A stretch of DNA of 64,000 bases from Sellimonas caecigallum (GCF_019754295.1 NZ_VIRV01000001.1:465089-529088), one strand, 5' to 3'; positions 52,075 to 62,059 are shown, counted from the stretch's first letter. A program made the numbers and translations. Notes: generated from the letters alone by a model not told the origin.

Positions 52075-52779
52075 TTACCACTCTATCGTCTCAACCGGCA
52101 CCGGATGATCATTTTGGATGATCTTCGATACTTTTCCATTCTTGATATGTATGACTCGATCCGCCATCGGCGCGATGGCCGAATTGTGCGTGATCAAAAT
52201 AACCGTCATCCCTTTTTCACGACACGTATCCTGCAAAAGCTTCAAAATCGCTTTCCCAGTGTTATAGTCAAGAGCTCCTGTAGGCTCATCACACAACAAA
52301 AGCTTAGGATTCTTGGCAAGGGCTCTGGCAATGGAAACTCTCTGCTGCTCGCCTCCTGAAAGCTGGGCCGGAAAATTTTTCATCCTCTTTTCCAAACCGA
52401 CTTCGCGGAGAACTGTCTCTGCATCCAGCGGCTCCTTGCAAATCTGCAATGCCAGTTCTACATTTTCAAGCGCCGTAAGATTTGGTATCAGGTTATAGAA
52501 CTGAAATACAAAGCCGATATCCTCCCTCCGATACCCGATCAGCTGCTTAGGTTTATATTTTGTAATATCCTCGCCATCAATCAGCACTTGTCCGCTCGTA
52601 GCCGTATCCATCCCACCAAGAATGTTCAAAACAGTTGTTTTTCCAGCGCCGCTTGGTCCTACAACGACTGCGAACTCTCCTTTTTCTATCTCAAAATCGA
52701 TTCCGTCTGCGGCTCGTATCTCCACTTCCCCCATCTTGTAAATCTTTCGAACATCCTTTAATGTCACAAAGCTTTCCAT
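52075..52779 (-). CDS. MacB/LolD-type ABC ATPase
   Basis: A 234-residue ATPase with Walker [20 protein letters not shown]-loop [13 protein letters not shown], signature [15 protein letters not shown], Walker [13 protein letters not shown] and ITHN switch. This set (GGMD after the P-loop and PTGALD) is typical of the MacB family that drives mechanotransmission permeases. The ATG at 52779 uses GAGG 8 nt upstream. It couples to the coiled-coil permease. Confidence 0.93.
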   Translation of the reverse strand: MESFVTLKDVRKIYKMGEVEIRAADGIDFEIEKGEFAVVVGPSGAGKTTVLNILGGMDTATSGQVLIDGEDITKYKPKQLIGYRREDIGFVFQFYNLIPNLTALENVELALQICKEPLDAETVLREVGLEKRMKNFPAQLSGGEQQRVSIARALAKNPKLLLCDEPTGALDYNTGKAILKLLQDTCREKGMTVILITHNSAIAPMADRVIHIKNGKVSKIIQNDHPVPVETIEW

Positions 52780-52801
52780 AAGCCACACCTCAACTTTTGT
52801 C

Positions 52802-52830
52802 TTGCAGTAATTTCTTCTTATATTTATAAT
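52802..52830 (+). promoter_or_regulatory. Promoter of the GNAT-DUF362 genes
   Basis: TTGCAG (52802-52807) and TATAAT (52825-52830), 17 nt apart. Confidence 0.65.
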
Positions 52831-52874
52831 AACAGATAAGGGGTTGAAAAAACAGCCTTGAAGGAGGAATTTTT

Positions 52875-53375
52875 ATGGGAACATTTTCGATTGAACATGC
52901 AAAGACTGACGTCGCTCTGGACAGGATCGCTGCACTTGCAAACGAAATCTGGCACGAACATTTTGTGCCTATCATCGGCCTTGAGCAAGTCAATTACATG
53001 GTCGGCAAATTTCAGTCTTACCCGGCTCTAAAAGACCAGGCAAAGGACGGCTATGAATACTATCAGATTTTTTCAGACGGGGTGTTTGCTGGATATATGG
53101 GCATCCATCCGGAAGAAAATTCTGTATTTCTGAGCAAGCTTTATCTTCACAAGGACTACCGCGGACAGGGTCTTGCCTCACAGACGACTGCATTCCTAAA
53201 AGAGATGTGCCGTAAACGCGGATGGAAAAAAATCTGGCTAACGTGCAATAAAAATAACGAAAACACGCTGGCCGTGTACCATCATCTCGGATTCGAAAAT
53301 GTCCGTTCAGAAGTTACAGATATCGGAAATGGCTTCGTCATGGACGATTATATTTTGGAGCTCACTGTGGACTAA
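52875..53375 (+). CDS. GNAT family N-acetyltransferase
   Basis: A 166-residue acetyltransferase. The acetyl-CoA loop is KLYLHKDYRGQGLASQTTAF and the C-terminal NNENTLAVYHHLGFENV is typical. The N-terminal EIWHEHFVPIIGLEQVNYMV resembles GNATs that act on small molecules or protein N-termini; the substrate is unknown. RBS GAAGGAGGA. It is followed 40 nt later by the DUF362 gene in the same direction. Confidence 0.88.
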   Translation: MGTFSIEHAKTDVALDRIAALANEIWHEHFVPIIGLEQVNYMVGKFQSYPALKDQAKDGYEYYQIFSDGVFAGYMGIHPEENSVFLSKLYLHKDYRGQGLASQTTAFLKEMCRKRGWKKIWLTCNKNNENTLAVYHHLGFENVRSEVTDIGNGFVMDDYILELTVD

Positions 53376-53415
53376 GAGACGATGATCCAAAAATCATTCA
53401 GAAAGGGAGATACAT

Positions 53416-54546
53416 ATGGAAACACAGAAATCAAAGGTATACTTTTCGGATCTCCGCGCCCTTCCGGGCACAAGCCTTCCGGAAAAATTAAAGAAACTCA
53501 TCCGCCGCGCAGGAATCGGCGACATTGACTTTGACAAAAAGATGACAGCTATCAAGATTCACTTTGGAGAACCGGGAAATCTTTCCTTCCTAAGGCCAAA
53601 CTGGGCCAAGGCCGTAGCGGATGTTGTAAAAGAACTTGGCGGAAAACCATTTCTCACGGACTGCAATACCCTCTATGTCGGACGCAGAAAAGACGCTCTG
53701 GAACATCTGGAAAGCGCTCTGGAAAATGGTTTCAGCCCGTTTTCCACAGGATGTCAGATCATTATCGGCGATGGTCTGAAAGGAACCGACGAGACTTACG
53801 TACCTGTCAAAGGCGGCGAACTCGTCACGGAAGCAAAGATTGGTACTGCCATCATGGATGCCGATATTTTCATCTCTTTGAATCATTTCAAGGGGCATGA
53901 GGCCACCGGATTTGGAGGTGCCCTGAAAAATATCGGAATGGGGTGCGGTTCCCGGGCCGGAAAGATGGAGATGCACAACAGCGGAAAACCAACGGTCGAT
54001 CAGGAACGCTGCGTAGGATGCCGGACTTGTTCCAAAAACTGTGCTCACGGAGCCATCTCCTTTGACGAACACCGCAAGGCATCCATTGACCACACAAAAT
54101 GTGTAGGATGCGGGCGCTGCCTTGGGTCCTGCAACTTTGACGCCATCTACAACGAAAACTCTTCCGCTGTCAAAGAGCTGGATATGAAAATCGCCGAATA
54201 CTCCAAAGCAGTTTTGGACGGCCGCCCGAACTTCCACATCAATCTTGTCATCGACATCTCTCCGTACTGTGACTGTCACGGAGAAAATGACGTTCCGATC
54301 CTCCCGGATATCGGAATGTTTGCAAGTTTTGATCCGGTGGCACTCGATCAGGCCTGCGTGGATGCGTGCAACGCCCAGGAACCGATGCCTGGAAGTCTCC
54401 TTGATGACCGTATGCATGAAGAAGGATTCTGTGACCACCATGACCATTTCGTGAATACAACTCCAGACTCCGGCTGGGAATACTGCCTGGAGCATGCGGA
54501 AAAGATCGGTCTTGGCACACGCCAGTACGAACTGATCACAATATAG
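53416..54546 (+). CDS. DUF362 protein with two 4Fe-4S clusters
   Basis: A 376-residue protein. The DUF362 domain (residues ~1-190 and ~240-370) shows TAIKIHFGEPGN and SLNHFKGHEATGFGGALKNIG. Inserted are two ferredoxin motifs, CVGCRTCSKNCAH and CVGCGRCLGSCNF. Extra cysteines and histidines (YCDCHGEND, FCDHHDHF) lie near the end. Members are predicted redox proteins of anaerobes; the partner is unknown. RBS AAAGGGAG. It ends at a strong bidirectional terminator. Confidence 0.88.
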   Translation: METQKSKVYFSDLRALPGTSLPEKLKKLIRRAGIGDIDFDKKMTAIKIHFGEPGNLSFLRPNWAKAVADVVKELGGKPFLTDCNTLYVGRRKDALEHLESALENGFSPFSTGCQIIIGDGLKGTDETYVPVKGGELVTEAKIGTAIMDADIFISLNHFKGHEATGFGGALKNIGMGCGSRAGKMEMHNSGKPTVDQERCVGCRTCSKNCAHGAISFDEHRKASIDHTKCVGCGRCLGSCNFDAIYNENSSAVKELDMKIAEYSKAVLDGRPNFHINLVIDISPYCDCHGENDVPILPDIGMFASFDPVALDQACVDACNAQEPMPGSLLDDRMHEEGFCDHHDHFVNTTPDSGWEYCLEHAEKIGLGTRQYELITI

Positions 54547-54555
54547 ATATCAGAC

Positions 54556-54610
54556 AAAAATCGATGCACCTGCCACAGACTGACGTCTGCACAAGTGCAT
54601 CGATTTTTTC
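54556..54610. terminator. Bidirectional terminator
   Basis: AAAATCGATGCAC pairs with GTGCATCGATTTT, with an inner CAGAC/GTCTG stem, and has A and T runs on both sides. It lies between convergent DUF362 and SPFH genes. Confidence 0.85.
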
Positions 54611-54626
54611 ATTTTATGATCAAATA

Positions 54627-55562
54627 TCAGTTTGTCTCGTTTTGTCCTACCTCAGCCAGCGATTTTACAAGCCCCGCAATTCCCTGGATCTCAGATGGAA
54701 TGATGATCTTTGTAGCCTTGCCATCTGCAGCTTTCTCAAAAGCTTCCAGACTCTTCAGTGTAAGCACCGCTTCGTCTGCACCTGCTTCCCTGAGGAAACG
54801 AAGTCCGTCTGCATTGGCCTTCTGGACTTTCAGGATGGCCTCCGCCTCTCCTTCTGCCTCTTTTATCATCTTTTCTTTTTCCGCTTCGGCTCTCAAGATA
54901 GCTGCCTGTTTCTCTGCCTCTGCGTCCAGAATGGCAGATTCTTTGTGCCCTTCTGCCACAAGGATCGTGGATTTCTTTTCACCTTCCGCTCGAAGGATCG
55001 CCTCTCTCCTCTCACGCTCTGCCTTCATCTGTTTTTCCATGGCATCCCGGATCGCAGAAGGCGGAATGATATTCTTCAGTTCCACACGATTGACTTTGAT
55101 CCCCCACGGATCGGTGGCCAGATCAAGCTCTGATCTCATCTTTGTGTTGATCGTTTCGCGGGATGTAAGCGTCTGATCCAGCTCCAGATCACCTATGATA
55201 TTCCGAAGTGTCGTGGCTGTAAGATTCTCGATGGCCATGATCGGATTTGCCACTCCATAACAGAAAAGTTTCGGATCTGTGATCTGATAGAATACAACAG
55301 TGTCAATCTGCATCGTAACATTGTCTTTCGTGATAACCGCCTGAGGTTCGAAATCTACTACCTGTTCTTTCAAGTCGATGCGTCTTGCCACCCGCTCGAT
55401 GATCGGAAGTTTAAAATGGATCCCAACTCCCCAGGTTGCCTGATATGCACCAAGCCTTTCGATGACGATCGCCTGCGCCTGATGGACGATCTTCACACAG
55501 GAAATCAGAATCAGAACAATAAGAACCAGCACGATAATCCCTAAAATTTTCATTGCCAACAT
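54627..55562 (-). CDS. SPFH/band 7 (stomatin/QmcA-like) membrane protein
   Basis: A 311-residue protein anchored by one N-terminal helix (~4-22). The SPFH domain (~24-180) contains VIERLGAYQATWGVGIHFKL and IGDLELDQTLTSRETIN. A long Ala/Glu/Lys-rich coiled coil (ERERREAILRAEGEKKSTIL onward, ~185-245) drives ring assembly. Such proteins form membrane microdomain scaffolds. It starts 1 nt after the NfeD gene; SPFH-NfeD pairs are a conserved unit. Confidence 0.93.
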   Translation of the reverse strand: MLAMKILGIIVLVLIVLILISCVKIVHQAQAIVIERLGAYQATWGVGIHFKLPIIERVARRIDLKEQVVDFEPQAVITKDNVTMQIDTVVFYQITDPKLFCYGVANPIMAIENLTATTLRNIIGDLELDQTLTSRETINTKMRSELDLATDPWGIKVNRVELKNIIPPSAIRDAMEKQMKAERERREAILRAEGEKKSTILVAEGHKESAILDAEAEKQAAILRAEAEKEKMIKEAEGEAEAILKVQKANADGLRFLREAGADEAVLTLKSLEAFEKAADGKATKIIIPSEIQGIAGLVKSLAEVGQNETN

Positions 55563-56030
55563 TTACTTTTCCTCCTTTTCCCTTACGATCAGCTTTACGC
55601 CTTCTACCGCTTCTACAACGGCATTCTTTCCCTCCTCTATCTCTTTTTGATTGTCTGCGGATCTGGCCGTCCACTCCTGTCCGCCAAGCATTACCTTCCC
55701 TGTCTGTCCGGCATTGCTGATCCTAGCTGTGACACGGACTGTCTGTCCTATGGCACTTTCATAGTTGGTTTTTTCCGTCTTTTTATTGACGTATTTCAAC
55801 GCCCATGGTCTTGTGAACACAAGAAGGACGATCGAAATCACAAGAAATCCTCCGATCTGCCAGCCCACCGAAAGCCCCGTAAAGGTAAGACCAAAAGCAG
55901 CTGCAGACCCCGCCGCAAACCAGATTGTCGTAAGTCCGACTGTGGCGATCTCAATGATCATCAGTACTACAAACAATGCAAGCCATACAATGCGCATTGT
56001 CTCCGGTGTCAGATTTGATAAAATTTCCAT
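55563..56030 (-). CDS. NfeD family membrane protein
   Basis: A 155-residue protein with three membrane helices (~13-90; IVWLALFVVLMIIEIATVGL) and a C-terminal OB-fold domain (~95-150; IGQTVRVTARISNAGQTGKV, GQEWTARS). It partners the SPFH protein encoded immediately downstream. RBS GGAGGGAAGAGG. It is the first gene of the pair and has its own promoter. Confidence 0.92.
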   Translation of the reverse strand: MEILSNLTPETMRIVWLALFVVLMIIEIATVGLTTIWFAAGSAAAFGLTFTGLSVGWQIGGFLVISIVLLVFTRPWALKYVNKKTEKTNYESAIGQTVRVTARISNAGQTGKVMLGGQEWTARSADNQKEIEEGKNAVVEAVEGVKLIVREKEEK

Positions 56031-56090
56031 CCTCTTCCCTCCATAGCATGATTCTTTTCTGAATTTTGCACCATAAACTTCTTTATTTTC

Positions 56091-56119
56091 AGTTTACACT
56101 CTTTCTTTTTATTTTGCAA
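56091..56119 (-). promoter_or_regulatory. nfeD-SPFH promoter
   Basis: On the minus strand TTGCAA (56114-56119) and TAAACT (56091-56096), 17 nt apart. Confidence 0.55.
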
Positions 56120-56166
56120 GCAGAATACTATGTCTTGACACTGTTTTTAATAATATATCTTTCTAT

Positions 56167-57510
56167 TTACAATTTTCTGTATACCGTGATTATCATCGTC
56201 GCAAAGCATGCCGCTCCACCGATCAGATTCGATATCGGTTCGGCCAGAAACACTCCATTGACGCCAAGATTTCCAACCATTGGAAGGAAGAGTGTAAGCG
56301 GGATCACAATGATCGCTTTTCGAAGCAGAGAGAAAAATACTGCCTGCCTGGACTTTCCAAGTGCCACAAACGTAGACTGCCCTGCAAACTGCAGCGCCAT
56401 CAGAAAAATTCCGAAGAAATAGATCCGGAAAGCAGGTACACCTGCCTTCAAAAGCTCCGGCTCATTATTAAAAAGATGAATAAAAACCTGAGGAAAGAAG
56501 AAAAGGGCTGCCCAGATGATGCACGTAAAAATGACACAGCTGATTCCCATGAAGCGGATGGCTTTTTTGACCCGTTTTGTCTCTCCAGCCCCGTAATTAA
56601 ATCCAATAACCGGCTGTGCTCCGTTTGTCAGACCATTGACTGGCATCGTGATAATCTCCCGAACAGAGTTGATAACAGTCATCACTCCCACATACAGATC
56701 TCCTCCGTACCGTGACAGCATGGCATTGCACACGATCTGAACAGCTCCATTTGTTACCGACATCACAAAGCCGGAAAGACCCAGCCCGGTAATCTCCCTG
56801 ATCAATTTCCCGTCCGGCCTCATGGCTTTTTTATTCAGTCGGAAAATCGCCCTTCTTCCTCTCAGAAATCCCAGCACATATAATGCTGATACTCCCTGGG
56901 ATATGATAGTGGCGACAGCCGCCCCCTGTACACCCATGTGGAGCACGAAAATGAAAAGTGGATCCAAGACAAGATTCAATACTGCCCCCACCAGGACGGT
57001 AAGCATACCCATCTTGCCAAATCCCTGAGAATTGATAAAGTTGTTCATCCCGAGGCTTACCATGACGAACAAAGTCCCCGCCAGGTAAACAGACAGATAA
57101 GCATTGGCATACGGATAGGTCACATCACTGGCACCGAAAAGATAAAGCATCGGCTCCTTAAACAGGTAAGAAACTGCCATCAGGATACCACCGGAAACCA
57201 AAAGCATTGTAAAAGCATTCCCCATGATCTTCTCCGCCCTTACCGTATCCCCGGCTCCTCTTGCGATGGAACACAGCGGAGCACCTCCCATCCCGAACAG
57301 GTTGGCAAACGCTGTGATCATCGTAATAACAGGAAGTGCCAGCCCGATTCCGGTAAGCGCTTCCGTGGAAGCATGGGGAATATGCCCGATATAGATACGG
57401 TCTACCACATTGTAAAGGACATTGACCAGCTGGGCCACCGTCATGGGCACCGCCAGATTCATGATATTTTTTGCTACGCTTCCTTTACTGAAATCATTTA
57501 TATTTTCCAC
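56167..57510 (-). CDS. MATE family efflux transporter
   Basis: A multidrug/toxin exporter with 12 helices, about 447 residues. Family features: KGSVAKNIMNLAVPMTVAQL at the start, VDRIYIGHIP, and the half-repeat with NGAQPVIGFNYGAG. A GTG start at 57510 is chosen because GAGG lies 8 nt before it; an earlier GTG at 57540 would overlap clcA and lacks a site. It is probably co-transcribed with clcA, whose stop codon lies at 57525. The substrate is unknown. Confidence 0.9.
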   Translation of the reverse strand: MENINDFSKGSVAKNIMNLAVPMTVAQLVNVLYNVVDRIYIGHIPHASTEALTGIGLALPVITMITAFANLFGMGGAPLCSIARGAGDTVRAEKIMGNAFTMLLVSGGILMAVSYLFKEPMLYLFGASDVTYPYANAYLSVYLAGTLFVMVSLGMNNFINSQGFGKMGMLTVLVGAVLNLVLDPLFIFVLHMGVQGAAVATIISQGVSALYVLGFLRGRRAIFRLNKKAMRPDGKLIREITGLGLSGFVMSVTNGAVQIVCNAMLSRYGGDLYVGVMTVINSVREIITMPVNGLTNGAQPVIGFNYGAGETKRVKKAIRFMGISCVIFTCIIWAALFFFPQVFIHLFNNEPELLKAGVPAFRIYFFGIFLMALQFAGQSTFVALGKSRQAVFFSLLRKAIIVIPLTLFLPMVGNLGVNGVFLAEPISNLIGGAACFATMIITVYRKL

Positions 57511-57524
57511 ATTTTTCGCCTCTT

Positions 57525-59087
57525 TTATTCTTTTCTGCACAGTCTGCGCATCTTGTCGTACACATCGCCATTGTGCTCCTCATCTGTCATCGTAATGATA
57601 ATGTCCCCGGTCATGATCCGTGTCCGGCCCTTCGGGATCAGCTCCTTCTCGCCTCGCTTTACCGCCACCAACAGGCAGTGTTCTGGCCACAGGATGTCCC
57701 GGATCTGTTTTCCGGAAACGGCGGAATCCTCCGTCACTGCATAGTAATCCAGCACTTTCTCTCCGCCGTCTTTCTCTGTTTCCACGTGCATCCCCTCTAA
57801 AATCCGCTCCAGAAGACTCTCGTAGATCGGTTCCGATTTCAGAAGCATAGCCGTAAGATACGATACAATCGTGACAACAGAAAGAGACAGCATCTGGCTT
57901 AGGGATCCTGTCAGCTCAAAGATCAGAATGATTCCTGTCATCGGCGCACGGACAACCGCTGTGAAATAACCGGCCATAGACAGAAGGACAAAATTGTTGA
58001 TGAAGATTTCCGGAATTCCAAACAAATCTGTACAGACATAACCGAAAATGCATCCCACAAATGCCCCCAACACAAGCATCGGAAAGAAAATACCTCCAGG
58101 AACTCCTGCTCCGAAACTGACTGCAGAGAACAAAAACCTCAATATAAAAAGCATCAGCAATGTTCCAAACACCATCTTCTCATGAGTCATCTGATCGATC
58201 AGACTGTGTCCGTTCCCAAGAATTTCCGGCACAGTAAATCCCAGGATACCTGCTATCCCAAACGGCACCATAACCTTAGATATCGTACCCGGAAATGGGA
58301 TTTTTTTATAAATACCCTGTACTTTCAATGTAAACCAGTTGTAAAACACTCCCATCACGCCAAGGATAATCCCGAGAGCGATCAGGAAAATATAATATTT
58401 CTGCGGCAAATTCGTGGCGATCTCAAATTCAAATACCGGCTTCATTCCAAGGGCCTGGGACGTGATATAATCCGCCGCTACAGAAGCCGTCATGGCGGAG
58501 ATAAACACTGCCGCCGAAAAATTTTTGTGGATTTCTTCCATCGCAAACATCACACCTGCCAATGGTGCTTGAAAAGCGGCCGCCATCCCTGCGCTGGCGC
58601 CGCACGTGAGGAGAAACTTCTCCTCCGTCTTCCCGCGTTTCAAAAATCGCGAAATTCCTTTTCCCATCATAGCCCCAAGCTGGATAGACGGACCTTCTCT
58701 CCCTAGGGCAAGCCCCGCCTGGAGACATAGGAAACCACCTGCAAACTTGGCCGGAATGATCTTGTACCATTTCTGACTGAGTTTTCCGGTCATCTCTCCC
58801 TCCAGCTGAGGTATCCCACTGCCGGATATCATCGGCTCCCATTTTACGAGAAGTCCTACAATCACGGCCATGCAGAAAAGAACTGCAAACCATCCGGCTA
58901 TCCGGGACGGATGCCCTTTGGCATAAGAAAGGATCTGATTCATCCATCCGGACGCATAGGTCAAGCTAATGCGATACAAAAGAACGAGAAAGCCCGCGAA
59001 AATCCCTACCAGAAGTCCTTCGCCGATCATGATGAGCGGAAAATCCGACGCACGTTTTATTGTCTCTGATGTGTTATGTTTTTTCAT
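57525..59087 (-). CDS. clcA: ClC family H+/Cl- exchanger with TrkA-C domain
   Basis: A 520-residue ClC protein. Ion-path motifs: GSGIPQLEGE, GREGPSIQLGAMMGKG with the gating glutamate, and GAGVPGGIFFP. A glutamate pair in MFAMEEIHKNF matches the internal proton glutamate of exchangers, which favours antiport over channel function. A C-terminal RCK_C/TrkA-C domain (~440-515; DYYAVTEDSAVSGKQIRDIL) may bind a regulatory ligand. RBS AGGTGG. Confidence 0.92.
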   Translation of the reverse strand: MKKHNTSETIKRASDFPLIMIGEGLLVGIFAGFLVLLYRISLTYASGWMNQILSYAKGHPSRIAGWFAVLFCMAVIVGLLVKWEPMISGSGIPQLEGEMTGKLSQKWYKIIPAKFAGGFLCLQAGLALGREGPSIQLGAMMGKGISRFLKRGKTEEKFLLTCGASAGMAAAFQAPLAGVMFAMEEIHKNFSAAVFISAMTASVAADYITSQALGMKPVFEFEIATNLPQKYYIFLIALGIILGVMGVFYNWFTLKVQGIYKKIPFPGTISKVMVPFGIAGILGFTVPEILGNGHSLIDQMTHEKMVFGTLLMLFILRFLFSAVSFGAGVPGGIFFPMLVLGAFVGCIFGYVCTDLFGIPEIFINNFVLLSMAGYFTAVVRAPMTGIILIFELTGSLSQMLSLSVVTIVSYLTAMLLKSEPIYESLLERILEGMHVETEKDGGEKVLDYYAVTEDSAVSGKQIRDILWPEHCLLVAVKRGEKELIPKGRTRIMTGDIIITMTDEEHNGDVYDKMRRLCRKE

Positions 59088-59122
59088 TATCTATACCACC
59101 TGTCTTCTGTTTCCTATGTTTC

Positions 59123-59150
59123 ATTATATCATCATACTGTCTATGTACAA
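59123..59150 (-). promoter_or_regulatory. clcA promoter
   Basis: On the minus strand TTGTAC (59145-59150) and TATAAT (59123-59128), 16 nt apart. Confidence 0.6.
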
Positions 59151-59217
59151 GAGTCAACACACTTCAAACCATGTGATTCGGTCACTTTCAGCCCAAAATG
59201 TCCGAAGCGCACAAAAA

Positions 59218-59251
59218 AACCACAAAGTCCATTTTTTAGGACTTTGTGGTT
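59218..59251 (-). terminator. Terminator of the tRNA operon
   Basis: AACCACAAAGTCC pairs perfectly with GGACTTTGTGGTT; seven T follow on the minus strand. Confidence 0.88.
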
Positions 59252-59261
59252 TTCACAAATA

Positions 59262-59335
<74 letters not shown>

Positions 59336-59339
59336 AAAG

Positions 59340-59410
59340 CTACGGATAGAGGACTCGAACCTCTACTAACAGAGTCAGAGTCTGCTGTGCTGCCATTACA
59401 CCAATCCGCA
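59340..59410 (-). tRNA. tRNA-Gln (CTG), copy 1
   Basis: Acceptor TGCGGAT/ATCCGTA, anticodon stem GCAGA/TCTGT with loop CTCTGAC giving anticodon CTG, and T loop GGTTCGAGTCC. No CCA is encoded. Confidence 0.92.
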
Positions 59411-59518
59411 TCAGTATCTTCCTCTAATTGAGAGCTTTCAGGTATTCCCTGATTTGATTTTTACAAATCTGCGCAAAAAAATATACCAGACGCAACATTC
59501 TTCCAACTTTGCCGGTAA

Positions 59519-59592
<74 letters not shown>

Positions 59593-59596
59593 AAAA

Positions 59597-59667
59597 CTAC
59601 GGATAGAGGACTCGAACCTCTACTAACAGAGTCAGAGTCTGCTGTGCTGCCATTACACCAATCCGCA
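59597..59667 (-). tRNA. tRNA-Gln (CTG), copy 2
   Basis: Identical to the copy at 59340-59410, with the same 4-nt distance to its tRNA-Pro. It is the first tRNA of the transcript. Confidence 0.92.
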
Positions 59668-59703
59668 TCAGATTTGTCTGTCCGCTCATCAGCGAACAAG
59701 AAT

Positions 59704-59731
59704 ATTATATCAAAAAAAAAAGAAATGTCAA
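59704..59731 (-). promoter_or_regulatory. Promoter of the tRNA operon
   Basis: On the minus strand TTGACA (59726-59731) and TATAAT (59704-59709), 16 nt apart, with flanking T-rich tracts. Confidence 0.8.
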
Positions 59732-59800
59732 CACTTTTTTTCATTTTTTTGTCATAACATGACACACAAGTTTTCCCTTGATCTGATCTTTTCTTTGAGG

Positions 59801-59848
59801 AAAAATCCGGCCGGTTTCCTGCCAATTCATGGCAGTTTCCCGGCCAGG
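59801..59848 (-). terminator. dapL terminator
   Basis: GGCCGG and CTGCCA stems (59807-59824) pair with their complements (59831-59846) across an internal loop, followed on the minus strand by ATTTTT. Confidence 0.7.
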
Positions 59849-59886
59849 TTTCTATATGCCCTGTGCAGAAAGGAGAGACATCTATT

Positions 59887-61101
59887 TTATAGACTCTTGA
59901 TTCTCTCTACTGCTTTCGCTGTATTTTCGTATGTTCCAAACGCGGTAAGTCGGAAATATCCTTCTCCGCTTGGTCCGAATCCGGACCCCGGAGTGCCTAC
60001 CACACCAGCGTTTTCCAGCAGGTAATCAAAGAAATCCCAGGACGTCATCGCATCCGGCGTTTTCATCCATACATAAGGAGAGTTGACTCCTCCATATACG
60101 GTATATCCGGCTGCTTTCAGGCCATCGTAGATCGTCTTTGCATTTCTCATATAATATGCGATCTGATCCTTGAGCTGTGCTTTCCCTTCTTCTGAGTAAA
60201 CCGCAAGTCCCGCTTTCTGTACGATGTACGGCGCCCCGTTGTATTTCGTACCGTGGCGTCTTGCCCACAGAGAGTGAAGCATCACGCCGTTGCATTTTAA
60301 ATCTTTCGGGATGACGGTGGCTCCGAGACGTACCCCCGTAAACCCTGCATTTTTGGAGAAGCTTCTAAGCTCAATGGCGCAGGTCCTTGCCCCTTCACAC
60401 TCGAAAATCGTGTGCGGTACATTTTCTTCGGAAATGTATGCTTCATAAGCAGCATCGTAAATGATGACAGATCCGTTCTTATTGGCATAGTCCACCCAAA
60501 CCTGGAGTTGATCTTTTGTGATGGCAGATCCGGTTGGATTGTTCGGGAAGCAGAGATAGATCAGATCCGGTACTTCTTTTGGAAGTTCCGGCACAAAATC
60601 GTTTTCTGCTGTACAAGGCATGTAGATCACATCACTCCACACTTCTTTTTCCGGATCATACGTACCTGTACGTCCAGCCATCACATTCGTATCCACATAG
60701 ACCGGATAGACCGGATCGCAGACTGCGATCTTGTTATCCTGTGCAAAAATTTCCTGGATATTTCCGGAATCCCCTTTTGCACCGTCTGAGATGAAGATCT
60801 CTTCTGGTTTGATATCGCATCCTCTTGCTTCATAATCATTTTTTGCCATAGCACTTCTGAGGAATTCATATCCAAGATCCGGTGCATATCCATGGAACGT
60901 CTCCGCATGTGCCATCTCATCCACTGCACCGTGAAGCGCCTCGATGATAGCCGGAGCAAGAGGCTGTGTCACATCTCCGATTCCAAGGCGGATGATCGAT
61001 TTGTCCGGATTTGCTTCCGTATGTGCCGCCACCTTTTTAGCGATATTGGAAAACAGATAACTTCCCGGAAGTTTCAAATAATTTTCATTGATTTTAAACA
61101 T
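59887..61101 (-). CDS. dapL: LL-diaminopimelate aminotransferase
   Basis: PLP enzyme of 404 residues that converts tetrahydrodipicolinate directly to LL-DAP with glutamate. It starts MFKINENYLKLPGSYLFSNI, the DapL signature, and shows IRLGIGDVTQPLAPAI, the PLP contact CFPNNPTGSAIT, and the Schiff-base lysine in SFSKNAGFTGVRLG. With dapF 91 nt upstream in the same direction it completes the last steps to meso-DAP. The DapL route avoids acylated intermediates and is common in Clostridia. Confidence 0.95.
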   Translation of the reverse strand: MFKINENYLKLPGSYLFSNIAKKVAAHTEANPDKSIIRLGIGDVTQPLAPAIIEALHGAVDEMAHAETFHGYAPDLGYEFLRSAMAKNDYEARGCDIKPEEIFISDGAKGDSGNIQEIFAQDNKIAVCDPVYPVYVDTNVMAGRTGTYDPEKEVWSDVIYMPCTAENDFVPELPKEVPDLIYLCFPNNPTGSAITKDQLQVWVDYANKNGSVIIYDAAYEAYISEENVPHTIFECEGARTCAIELRSFSKNAGFTGVRLGATVIPKDLKCNGVMLHSLWARRHGTKYNGAPYIVQKAGLAVYSEEGKAQLKDQIAYYMRNAKTIYDGLKAAGYTVYGGVNSPYVWMKTPDAMTSWDFFDYLLENAGVVGTPGSGFGPSGEGYFRLTAFGTYENTAKAVERIKSL

Positions 61102-61192
61102 CTCTATGACCCCTTCTCTTTATTTCTTTAATGTGTTAAATTCCATACTGCGGTAATGATAACACATTTTCCGAAACACGTAAAGAGTCTTT

Positions 61193-62002
61193 TCAGTATT
61201 TGTCGGTATAGTCCCCTTTACAGATGATGCGGCTTGTTCCTTCCAGATACATAAGTCCGCTTCCTGTTTTCCATTCTGTACTGAGGATTCCTCCGGGCAT
61301 TTCAATCTTCATTCTTCTTTTCCCACGCCCGGTCACTGCCGCCGCGGCCGCAGCCGCACAAGCTCCCGTCCCACAGGACAGCGTCTCGCCGCTCCCCCGC
61401 TCCCAAACACGCATCTTCATGCCGTATTCAGATGTCATCCTTACAAGTTCTGCATTGATTCCGCCCCGAAAAGCCGAATATTCCGAAATCTCTCTTGCAT
61501 ATTCCATCTTCCATTGCCGGAAACTTCCGGCATCCGGCGGAAGGAAAATGACTGCATGAGGATTTCCCATAGACACGAGAACCACCTCCGTCTTTCTCCC
61601 GCGGATCGATACAGCAAAGTGTTTCTCCCGTATATCCGGCACGCCCATACAGACTCTGACCCGGAAGTTCTTATCATCCGGATAGAGCCACAGCTTTTTT
61701 ATCCCGCTGTCTGTCTCGATCTCCAACTCTTTTTTCTCCGTTTTTCCATTCTGATACACATATTGTCCAAGGCATCGGATCCCATTCCCGCACATCGTCC
61801 CCCTGGATCCGTCGGCATTATACATTTCCATCCGAAAGTCCGCCCGGTCTGACGGGCAGATGAGGATCAATCCGTCTGCCCCAACTCCATAGTGGCGGTC
61901 ACTGATCCTTCTGGCAAGCGCGGAAGGATTTCGGATCTTTTCTTTCTCACTATCAACATAGATATAGTCATTTCCGCATCCTTGCATCTTTGTAAAATTC
62001 AT
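61193..62002 (-). CDS. dapF: Diaminopimelate epimerase
   Basis: PLP-independent epimerase of 269 residues that turns LL-DAP into meso-DAP. The catalytic cysteines are in RGTMCGNGIRCLGQY and LSCGTGACAAAAA, and the start FTKMQGCGNDYIYVD is typical. An alanine-rich helix follows the second cysteine. It lies between a deacetylase gene and dapL on the same strand. It supports the assignment of MurE at 741-2228 as DAP-specific. Confidence 0.95.
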   Translation of the reverse strand: MNFTKMQGCGNDYIYVDSEKEKIRNPSALARRISDRHYGVGADGLILICPSDRADFRMEMYNADGSRGTMCGNGIRCLGQYVYQNGKTEKKELEIETDSGIKKLWLYPDDKNFRVRVCMGVPDIREKHFAVSIRGRKTEVVLVSMGNPHAVIFLPPDAGSFRQWKMEYAREISEYSAFRGGINAELVRMTSEYGMKMRVWERGSGETLSCGTGACAAAAAAAVTGRGKRRMKIEMPGGILSTEWKTGSGLMYLEGTSRIICKGDYTDKY

Positions 62003-62059
62003 AGGCCATCACTGTTCCATCCATTTTCTGCATTTTATGAGATCTTTTTTCTCTTTATG